Both the position numbers and the translations under genes were made by a program. From an uncultured Saprospiraceae bacterium (GTDB lineage Bacteria > Bacteroidota > Bacteroidia > Chitinophagales > Saprospiraceae): a DNA stretch of 35,484 nt. The stretch is from positions 1 to 35,484 of the forward strand of contig CALJIQ010000531.1 in NCBI GenBank assembly GCA_937973995.1, in the 5' to 3' direction. Below are positions 17,849-24,210 of the stretch, piece by piece. Under the pieces are notes generated by a model that had not been told where the DNA came from, ran no database searches, and saw nothing but the letters and a program-made list of their open reading frames with translations. Within the stretch, counting starts at the first letter, position 1. The number at the start of each line of letters is the position of its first letter.

Positions 17849-17879
17849 CAAATATAAGCGGTATTTTGAGATATAGCAA
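17849..17879 (-). promoter_or_regulatory. Bacteroidota-type promoter for rimP-nusA-infB
   Basis: The minus strand reads TTG (17879-17877), a 20-base spacer, then TATATTTG (17856-17849), a full TAnnTTTG match. The start site is expected near 17844, about 73 bases before rimP. Confidence 0.65.
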
Positions 17880-18162
17880 GTTGAAGGCTTGATTTTGCTA
17901 GGGTTTTATCGCCATTACCCAGTGATTTACTGTCACTGGATCATTTTATTAGCTTACCTATTTCTACTTTGGCAATTTAAGATTGCTGAGCTTGCGAGGC
18001 AAAATAACTAAAGAATCAACATAGAAGGTCCATTTATTTTGTCACCGTTCCTTAAATGGCAAATTATAACTGTTTTGGATGTTGAAAATTATAAGGATTA
18101 CTTAAATTGAATTATTTTATGCAAATCCATGTTTTAAACTTAGATTTGCATAAAAACAATCT
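17880..18162. other. Divergent intergenic region with several hairpins
   Basis: The region separates rimP (minus) from the AAA ATPase (plus). It contains CCAGTGA/TCACTGG (17919-17939), the REP-like string at 17988-18002 and CCATTTA/TAAATGG (18030-18059). No gene is supported. Confidence 0.45.
18115..18155 (+). repeat. 13-bp perfect inverted repeat at the ATPase start
   Basis: TTTTATGCAAATC (18115-18127) pairs with GATTTGCATAAAA (18143-18155). It ends 7 bases before the ATG at 18163, where an operator or a start-blocking hairpin could act. The GCAAATC/GATTTGC core also occurs in the inverted repeat at 2338-2372. Confidence 0.6.
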
Positions 18163-19329
18163 ATGTTTATACCAAGAAAAATTGAAGGAAGAATTAGCGC
18201 ATTACGAAATAAATACCCAATCATTTCCCTATCCGGTCCTAGGCAATCTGGAAAAACGACCTTGCTTAAAAATCTTTTCCAAGACTATCAGTATCTCTCA
18301 CTTGAAAATCCAGATCATCAAGATTTTGCCGTAAATGATCCAAAGCAGTTCCTTAACACCTATTCCAAATATGTTATTCTCGATGAAGTCCAACGAGTCC
18401 CAAAACTATTTAATTACCTACAAGGGAAAGTAGATGAAGATAATATCAACGGACAATACATTTTATCAGGTTCCCAAAATTATTTATTAATGGAGCAAAT
18501 CACGCAAAGTTTAGCGGGTCGGGTTGCTCTATTCAAACTGTTTCCTTTTTCGTTTGGAGAATTATCAGCAGTCTCACAACTACCCGCTTCTTATGAGGAA
18601 AGTATTTTTAAAGGATTCTATCCTAGAATTTACGATCAAGATATATCCCCAACCGATTTTTATCCCAATTACTTCGAGACTTATGTGCAACGAGATGTGC
18701 GGCAGTTAAAAGCTGTTCAGAATTTAACCTTATTTCGGAATTTTGTACGACTCTGTGCAGGGCGTATTGGTCAACCTCTTAATTACCAAAATCTAGCGGC
18801 TGATACGGGGATTTCTCCAGTAACGGCGAAAGAATGGATGGCTTTATTAGAGGCTAGTTATATCATTTTTTTACTCCCTCCTTATTTTCGCAATTTTTCA
18901 AAGAGAATTACCAAAACCCCTAAACTCTATTTTTATGATGTTGGTTTTGCTGCTAATTTACTAGGCATCTCTTCTAAAGACGATGTTACCTTACACTTCG
19001 CAAGAGGTAATTTATTCGAAAATTTAATCGTTGCTGAAATTGCCAAGCAACAATTTCAAACCGGCTGGTCTATGGATTTATTCTTTTGGCAAGCGCCTAA
19101 TAGAAGAGAAATAGACCTACTCCGAGAACAGCAGCAACACATTACCTTAGCAGAAATAAAATCTGGTACCACTATCAATTCCTCTTTTTTTAAAAATATT
19201 ACCTACTTCAAAAAACAGCTTCCTCCCTCTTTTAAGTGCACGCCTTATTTAATCTATGGAGGAACCGATTCTCAACAACGCACGGAAGCTAATGTGGTTG
19301 GTTGGAACACTATAAATGGTATTTTTTAA
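18163..19329 (+). CDS. AAA_14/DUF4143 family ATPase
   Basis: The 388-residue protein has an N-terminal AAA+ module with Walker A GPRQSGKTT (25-33), Walker B VILDE (71-75) and a sensor-like LSGSQNYLL (101-109). A C-terminal DUF4143 domain (about 170-340) has the KLYFYDVGFAANLLG and GNLFENLIVAEI motifs and a nuclease-like FFWQAPNRREIDLL ... LAEIKS ending. The family is widespread, often strain-variable, and without a settled function; a DNA-related or toxin/antitoxin-like role has been suggested for relatives. The gene stands alone between the nusA operon and the mutL group, fitting an acquired single gene. The E/D...D...E-x-K pattern at the C-terminus resembles a PD-(D/E)xK nuclease core, but this is inference. 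Confidence 0.9.
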   Translation: MFIPRKIEGRISALRNKYPIISLSGPRQSGKTTLLKNLFQDYQYLSLENPDHQDFAVNDPKQFLNTYSKYVILDEVQRVPKLFNYLQGKVDEDNINGQYILSGSQNYLLMEQITQSLAGRVALFKLFPFSFGELSAVSQLPASYEESIFKGFYPRIYDQDISPTDFYPNYFETYVQRDVRQLKAVQNLTLFRNFVRLCAGRIGQPLNYQNLAADTGISPVTAKEWMALLEASYIIFLLPPYFRNFSKRITKTPKLYFYDVGFAANLLGISSKDDVTLHFARGNLFENLIVAEIAKQQFQTGWSMDLFFWQAPNRREIDLLREQQQHITLAEIKSGTTINSSFFKNITYFKKQLPPSFKCTPYLIYGGTDSQQRTEANVVGWNTINGIF

Positions 19330-19435
19330 ATGGATAATCTACAACTTATGCACCAAGCCAATGGTTTGCAATAGCCATTTACCTCTCGATTCTTCTTGTC
19401 TAAATAGGATTCCTTAATGAAGCCTACACTTTTTG

Positions 19436-19443
19436 TATATTTG
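19436..19443 (+). promoter_or_regulatory. -7 box upstream of the small membrane protein
   Basis: TATATTTG matches TAnnTTTG and lies 33 bases before the ATG at 19476. The -33 element is weak. It could drive the small gene and possibly mutL. Confidence 0.5.
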
Positions 19444-19475
19444 AGTAATAAAGAACCTAAATTTAACGATTGACT

Positions 19476-19805
19476 ATGGCTTTTTTAAATTTCTTTAAAA
19501 CCCCTAAGAATAATCGCTATAATTATCAGCCTAGGTATTGGGATCCTAAAAAAGAGGAAATAGAAGAGCGGATGCAAAAGTATAAAGGGAAGAAAGGAAA
19601 CAATGACGTTGAGGCAGTCAAGTCTAGATTATCTAAAGGATTTCGAAAAGGAGCGGCACCTGATTTTAAAGTGAGTGCGCAAATGCGGGCGGCGGAGGCT
19701 AAACGATCCAATAAGATGCTCATAGCAATAGTTATTATTTTAGTTGTCATTACTTACTTTGCCTTACAGATATATGTGCCGACTATTGAAAAGGCTTTGG
19801 GATGA
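19476..19805 (+). CDS. Small basic membrane-anchored protein upstream of mutL
   Basis: The 109-residue protein has a basic, tyrosine- and proline-containing N-terminus (NNRYNYQPRYWDPKKEE), a charged helix with SRLSKGFRKG, and one C-terminal transmembrane helix at about 82-103. The ATG at 19476 is preferred over a TTG two codons earlier. A similar small gene next to mutL occurs in other Bacteroidota as I recall, sometimes labelled riboflavin synthase subunit beta, a label the sequence here does not support. The topology suggests an inner-membrane tail anchor with a cytoplasmic N-terminus. Function is unknown. Confidence 0.8.
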   Translation: MAFLNFFKTPKNNRYNYQPRYWDPKKEEIEERMQKYKGKKGNNDVEAVKSRLSKGFRKGAAPDFKVSAQMRAAEAKRSNKMLIAIVIILVVITYFALQIYVPTIEKALG

Positions 19806-19806
19806 T

Positions 19807-19881
19807 TTGTTGGCGCTGTGGCACTATGGCGTTTTGGTCTTGTGGCCATAAAGCTATAATACCACAATGCCATAACGCCAA
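19807..19881 (+). repeat. Octamer-array inverted repeat before mutL
   Basis: Left words such as GCTGTGGC, ACTATGGC and GTTTTGGT mirror right words ATACCACA, ATGCCATA and ACGCCAAA. The stem spans about 36 positions with several mismatches. It starts right after the small gene's stop and ends 36 bases before the mutL ATG. Confidence 0.8.
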
Positions 19882-19917
19882 ATTCTATTTCTTCATTTTT
19901 ATAAATTAATCTTTTAC

Positions 19918-21774
19918 ATGGCTGATGTGATTCAGCTTTTACCAGATGCTATTGCGAATCAGATTGCAGCAGGCGAGGTCATTCAGCGACCTGCGTCTTT
20001 GGTGAAAGAGTTAATGGAAAATGCAATTGATGCGGGTAGTACGCAGGTAAAACTGATTGTTAAAGAGGCAGGCAAGTCTTTGGTGCAAGTAATAGACAAT
20101 GGTTGTGGGATGTCAGAAACCGATGCTCGGTTGTCTTTTGAGCGACATGCTACTTCTAAAATTAAAAAGGCGGATGACCTATTCGCTATCCGTACCATGG
20201 GGTTTCGAGGAGAGGCATTGGCCTCTATCGCTGCTATTGCGAAGGTAGAGCTAAAAACCAAAAGAACGCAAGATGAATTGGGGACTTGCATTGTCATTGA
20301 GGGGTCGGAGGTAAAGCGACAAGAGGCTTGTCAATTCCCAACAGGTACGAGTATCGCTATTAAAAACCTATTTTATAATGTACCTGCTAGGAGAAAATTT
20401 TTAAAATCCAATACGGTGGAGATGCGACACATCATTGATGAATTCCAGCGCATCGCCATTGCCCATCCAGATATTTTTTTCACCCTCCACCATAATAATA
20501 CAGAACAATTTCATTTACCGCATTCTAATCTTAGACAGCGGTTGGTTGGCATTTGGGGCTCAACTGCCAATAAAAAATTAGTGCCGATCTCGGAAGAAAC
20601 GGATATATTATCCTTAACGGGTTTTATTGGAAAACCTGAATATGCAAAAAAGACAAGGGGAGAACAACTCTTTTTTGTAAATAACCGCTTTATCAAGAGT
20701 GGTTACCTTCACCATGCAGTAGTGGCTGCTTATGAAGATTTATTGCCTAAAGATAGCTATCCCTTATATGCTATTTTTATAGAAATGGATACGGATAAGG
20801 TGGACATCAATGTCCATCCGACCAAACAGGAAATCAAATTTGACGATGAACGATTGGTGTATAATTATTTAAAAGTAACCATTCGTCATGCACTCGGACG
20901 GCATAGTGTGATTCCTTCCTTAGACTTCGATCAAGAGGGTAATTTGAATAGATTGCCGAATTATGCCAATTCTCAGGCAGCCGCCAACGGTCAGCAAAAC
21001 TCTTATAACAACCAAGCACCTCCTAGTAATTATCCCAGAAACGACGGTTTGGAAGCGTCCAATATAAAAAACTGGCGAAAGTTATATGAGGGGATGGATT
21101 TATTTGAAAAAGAGGAGGAAACCCCTCAAGACTCCTCCATGACCACGATAGAGAGTAATTGGTCAACGGAAAAAGAACTGGATGATAAAAACAAAAGTTT
21201 TTCCACCCCACAAACTAAGCCCTATCAAATACATTCCAGATATATTGTGAGCCCTATTAAATCTGGTTTTATCCTGATTGACCAACAAGCGGCGCATGAG
21301 CGTATTCTATACGAACAATATTTGCAAATATTACAAAACAACCAAACTGTTACCCAAGCACAGTTGTTTCCTAAACAAATCACCTTTAACCCCTCAGATG
21401 CATTGGTGCTAACTGAAATTTTACCGACGATCAACCAATTGGGGTTTGATATTCAGGTATTCGGACAAGACACCTTTGTCGTTCATGGGCTTCCAGCCAC
21501 TCTTCCTACGGGTACGGACGAAAAAGAAATGGTGGAACAATTAATCGCCCAATACAAAGCTAATTTGGACCTAGATTTAGGCTTACCTGAAAAAATAGCC
21601 CAAGCTACTGCCAAACAAGCAGCTATTAAAAGTGGACAATCTTTGACGGAAGAGGAAATGCATCAACTAATAGATCAATTATTTGCATGTACGACGCCTT
21701 TTAAAAGCCCTTCAGGTAAAAATTGTTTTATTACCTACGAACTAGATGAACTGGAAAGACAGTTTAGTAGTTAA
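19918..21774 (+). CDS. mutL: DNA mismatch repair protein MutL
   Basis: MutL links mismatch recognition by MutS to strand removal. The N-terminal GHKL ATPase has E31 and N35 in ELMENAIDAGS, DNGCGM (60-65) and GFRGEALASI (95-104). A variable, Gln/Asn-rich linker covers about 345-425. The C-terminal domain holds DQQAAHERILYE (455-466), which matches the endonuclease motif DQHA-x2-E-x4-E except that His is replaced by Gln. Further on are ATAKQAAIKSG and a C-terminal CTTPFKSPSGK instead of the usual C-P-H. Bacteroidota MutL proteins are normally counted among the nicking type. The altered metal-site residues make the activity here uncertain. Length (618) is typical. Confidence 0.97.
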   Translation: MADVIQLLPDAIANQIAAGEVIQRPASLVKELMENAIDAGSTQVKLIVKEAGKSLVQVIDNGCGMSETDARLSFERHATSKIKKADDLFAIRTMGFRGEALASIAAIAKVELKTKRTQDELGTCIVIEGSEVKRQEACQFPTGTSIAIKNLFYNVPARRKFLKSNTVEMRHIIDEFQRIAIAHPDIFFTLHHNNTEQFHLPHSNLRQRLVGIWGSTANKKLVPISEETDILSLTGFIGKPEYAKKTRGEQLFFVNNRFIKSGYLHHAVVAAYEDLLPKDSYPLYAIFIEMDTDKVDINVHPTKQEIKFDDERLVYNYLKVTIRHALGRHSVIPSLDFDQEGNLNRLPNYANSQAAANGQQNSYNNQAPPSNYPRNDGLEASNIKNWRKLYEGMDLFEKEEETPQDSSMTTIESNWSTEKELDDKNKSFSTPQTKPYQIHSRYIVSPIKSGFILIDQQAAHERILYEQYLQILQNNQTVTQAQLFPKQITFNPSDALVLTEILPTINQLGFDIQVFGQDTFVVHGLPATLPTGTDEKEMVEQLIAQYKANLDLDLGLPEKIAQATAKQAAIKSGQSLTEEEMHQLIDQLFACTTPFKSPSGKNCFITYELDELERQFSS

Positions 21775-21777
21775 AAG

Positions 21778-21852
21778 ACTGGTGTTATGGTATTATGGTT
21801 TTATGGTATTATTGGCCATAACACCACAATACCACAAAACCATAATACCATA
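21778..21852 (+). repeat. Octamer-array inverted repeat between mutL and rhomboid 1
   Basis: GTTATGGT, ATTATGGT, TTTATGGT and ATTATTGG run to a GGCC centre and are mirrored by ACACCACA, ATACCACA, AAACCATA, ATACCATA. The right arm ends 6 bases before the true ATG at 21859. An upstream in-frame ATG at 21787 lies inside the left arm and would add 24 residues of translated repeat, so it is rejected as the start. Confidence 0.85.
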
Positions 21853-21858
21853 AAAATT

Positions 21859-22683
21859 ATGTTGAGATTAACAGACGTAGTTAAGCAGCTACTTATCATA
21901 AATGTCCTCTTTTTTATAGCGGATTCCTTACATGACCAAGGGGTATTCACGATATTGGATATGGACTTATTTGCCTTATTCTATCCTGAATCAGAAAACT
22001 TTCGCCCTTATCAAGTCGTCACGCATTTTTTCATGCATGGCAACGTTCCTCATCTTTTTTTCAATATGTTTGCCTTGGTGATGTTCGGTAGCGCCCTTGA
22101 GCAATTATGGGGTCCTAAGCGGTTTTTGTTTTTTTACATTGTCTGTGCATTAGGGGCAGCTTTAATTCATACCTTGGTCAATTATTATGAAATAGGGGGC
22201 ATACAAGAAGCTATTGAAGTATTTAAAGCAGCGCCTTCCTATGAAAGTTATGTAGCTTTATTAGAGGAGAACACGATTTTTCGCAACTCTTTAAATGCTT
22301 CTGGGCAGTCTTTATTAAATGAATTAGGAGAAAATTTGCAGAATGGCGTTTCTGGCGCAAAGATGGAAGCAGGAAATACCTTAACGCAAATCTATCATAT
22401 GCTCGTCAATAATTTCCCACCAGTGGTAGGTGCCTCTGGGGCGATTTATGGGCTATTATTGGGTTTTGGGATGCTATTCCCCAATGTAGAGTTAATGTTA
22501 ATCTTTCTACCAATTCCTATTAAAGCCAAGTATTTTATCCCTATCTTGATGGTGGTGGAGTTATTTCTTGGAATTAATCAGTTTTCTTGGGATAATATCG
22601 CCCACTTTGCCCACTTGGGTGGCGCATTGTTTGGCTTCCTTTTGGTACTATATTGGAAAAAGACGGGTGTGGGGTTGAGGTGA
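21859..22683 (+). CDS. Rhomboid family intramembrane serine protease 1
   Basis: Rhomboids cut membrane proteins within the lipid bilayer using a Ser-His pair. This 274-residue protein starts MLRLTDVVKQLLI and has six or more hydrophobic segments. The HGNVPHLFFNMFAL motif is the HxxxHxxxN-like loop/helix. S193 lies in GASGAIYG, and H249 in AHFAHLGG. A ~60-residue hydrophilic insert (about 115-180) between membrane segments is notable. It follows mutL directly and precedes a second rhomboid, a neighbourhood I recall from other Bacteroidota. The substrate is unknown. Confidence 0.93.
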   Translation: MLRLTDVVKQLLIINVLFFIADSLHDQGVFTILDMDLFALFYPESENFRPYQVVTHFFMHGNVPHLFFNMFALVMFGSALEQLWGPKRFLFFYIVCALGAALIHTLVNYYEIGGIQEAIEVFKAAPSYESYVALLEENTIFRNSLNASGQSLLNELGENLQNGVSGAKMEAGNTLTQIYHMLVNNFPPVVGASGAIYGLLLGFGMLFPNVELMLIFLPIPIKAKYFIPILMVVELFLGINQFSWDNIAHFAHLGGALFGFLLVLYWKKTGVGLR

Positions 22684-22778
22684 GGTTGGTTTTGTGGTGT
22701 TATGGTATTTTGGTTTTCTGGTCAAGATGCAAACCATAATACCACAACGCCAAAATACCAAAACACCAGTCCAACCTT
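22683..22778 (+). repeat. Octamer-array inverted repeat between the two rhomboids
   Basis: GGT-centred octamers (22683-22722) face complementary words ATACCACA, ACGCCAAA, ATACCAAA, ACACCAGT (22732-22778). The right arm has one more unit than the left. The left arm overlaps the last base of the rhomboid 1 stop codon. Confidence 0.8.
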
Positions 22779-22812
22779 GAATATCGCATACTAAGTTTTT
22801 AAATTTGAAGGT

Positions 22813-22879
22813 GAATTATTAATTAATGATTATTGATTATTCATCATTGTTTAATAATCAGTAATTAGTAATCAATAAG
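22813..22879 (+). repeat. Heptamer inverted repeat (AT-rich, GATTATT words) before rhomboid 2
   Basis: TAATGAT, TATTGAT and TATTCAT words are mirrored by AATAATC, AGTAATT and AGTAATC. The segment 22817-22842 pairs imperfectly with 22854-22879. It ends 9 bases before the ATG at 22889, so this gap holds two different arrays back to back. Confidence 0.7.
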
Positions 22880-22888
22880 ATTTCTAGA

Positions 22889-23830
22889 ATGTTTGACTCA
22901 ATCTGGCAAGACGTAAAGAAAGAATTTTCCGTTGGTAATATGATTACCCGTATTATCATCGTGAATGTTGTGTTCTTTATAGTACTTAACCTGGTGAAGG
23001 TAGTGCTATACTTCTCCAATGGAGGTACGCTGCCCGATTTTTACGAAACTTTCCGTAATTTCTTTCTGGTTTCTTCTGATTGGAGACATACCCTGAGTCA
23101 TCCGTGGTCGCTCATTACGAGTATGTTCCTGCATGAGGGCGTATTTCATATTTTATTCAATATGCTCTTCTTGTATTGGTTTGGTAAGATTGTAGGGGAT
23201 TTGATAGGAGATGCTAGAATTTTACCCCTGTACTTATTGGGAGGTTTAGCAGGCGTTGCCGCTTATTTTATCTCCGCCAATATTATGCCTTTTGGAGAAT
23301 TAGGGGGTAGATATGCCTTAGGTGCATCAGCAGCAGTAATGGCTATTGTGGTGGCATCAGGAATGCTGGCACCTAACTATATTATGCACCTGTTATTTCT
23401 CGGCCCCATCAAGTTAAAATATATAGTAACCGCCTTGGTATTTATAGATATGATCAGTTTGGCTAATAATGTCAATACTGGCGGTCATTTTGCGCATTTG
23501 GGAGGAGCGTTGTTCGGTCTCTTTTTTGTCCTTCGGCTTCGAGAAGGCAGGGACTTATCCATTCCTGTGAATAAACTATTAGCTAAAATTACGGGTTTGT
23601 TCAGAGGTACTCCTCCCCCTCAAAAGGCAAAACGAGGACCTAGAATGGCTTATAAAAACACCTCTCCACAACGCAAAACCCGTCGTGCCAAAGGCGGTGC
23701 TAAATCCGACCAACACGATCTTTCTCACCAAGAACAAGTGGATACCATCCTTGAAAAAATCAAAAAGTCTGGTTATGAGAGTCTTACAGCGGAAGAAAAA
23801 GAGTATTTATTTAATGCTAGTAAGAAGTGA
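22889..23830 (+). CDS. Rhomboid family intramembrane serine protease 2 with C-terminal tail domain
   Basis: The 313-residue protein has the HEGVFHILFNMLFLYWFG motif, the predicted nucleophile S147 in GASAAVMA and H200 in GHFAHLGGALFG. The residue after the serine is Ala where most rhomboids have Gly, but both catalytic residues are present. After the last membrane helix there is a basic linker (about 235-275) and a ~30-residue helical motif (VDTILEKIKKSGYESLTAEE, then a LF-x-ASKK end). I know this motif as a conserved C-terminal tail of Bacteroidota rhomboids. It may form a pair with rhomboid 1, though the two differ in inserts and tails. Confidence 0.93.
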   Translation: MFDSIWQDVKKEFSVGNMITRIIIVNVVFFIVLNLVKVVLYFSNGGTLPDFYETFRNFFLVSSDWRHTLSHPWSLITSMFLHEGVFHILFNMLFLYWFGKIVGDLIGDARILPLYLLGGLAGVAAYFISANIMPFGELGGRYALGASAAVMAIVVASGMLAPNYIMHLLFLGPIKLKYIVTALVFIDMISLANNVNTGGHFAHLGGALFGLFFVLRLREGRDLSIPVNKLLAKITGLFRGTPPPQKAKRGPRMAYKNTSPQRKTRRAKGGAKSDQHDLSHQEQVDTILEKIKKSGYESLTAEEKEYLFNASKK

Positions 23831-24110
23831 ATCCATTGTCTCATTGATCCATTGATCCATTGATCCATTGTCCCATTGATCCATTGTCCCATTGTTAGGA
23901 TTGTCCCGCTTCGCTGATTGCTAAAAGCAACATAAAAACAATCAAACAATCACAACCATCTAGCAATCAATACAATCAAACAATCCTTCATATATTCATC
24001 TGACAATCAAAAAGTTAGATTCTCTTCTTTCCAACTATAAATCTATCCTAGATACTTTCTTTTAGTCCTAAAACGTCGTTTCTTTGCAGCTTTGAACAAA
24101 CAAGAGTCTG
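23831..24110 (+). repeat. CCATTGAT direct array plus nested inverted repeat in a 380-base gap
   Basis: From 23832 to 23895 the word TCCATTGA or TCCATTGTC is repeated eight times. This array has no mirror arm. Next, GGATTGT (23898-23904) pairs with ACAATCC (23980-23986), and GATTGCT (23916-23922) with AGCAATC (23962-23968), around CAATCA-rich sequence. The rest of the gap (23987-24110) is AT-rich with no gene and no clear promoter. Confidence 0.7.
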
Positions 24111-24157
24111 AGGTGTATTTTTATTGGTACACCGTTTGGAGTTCTTCTATAAGGTTA

Positions 24158-24197
24158 ATACCATAACACCAAAGTGCCATAATGCCACAACGCCAAA
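24158..24197 (+). repeat. Solo octamer array before korA
   Basis: Five octamers in perfect phase (ATACCATA, ACACCAAA, GTGCCATA, ATGCCACA, ACGCCAAA) form a right arm without a left partner. They lie inside an in-frame extension from a GTG at 24124, which is rejected as a start. The array ends 13 bases before the ATG at 24211. Confidence 0.8.
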
Positions 24198-24210
24198 CAA
24201 AATATTTTCC

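Noticed and set aside
21787-21858. N-terminal extension of rhomboid 1 (24 residues starting MVLWFYG)
   Set aside because: It is translation of the octamer hairpin. The protein family start and hydrophobic helix begin at the ATG at 21859.
9791-24197. CRISPR array
   Set aside because: Repeat units are 7-8 bases with no spacers and with mirror-image arms. There are no cas genes.
24124-24210. N-terminal extension of korA from GTG
   Set aside because: It includes five octamers of the array. The family start is MSKTTQIKEE at 24211.
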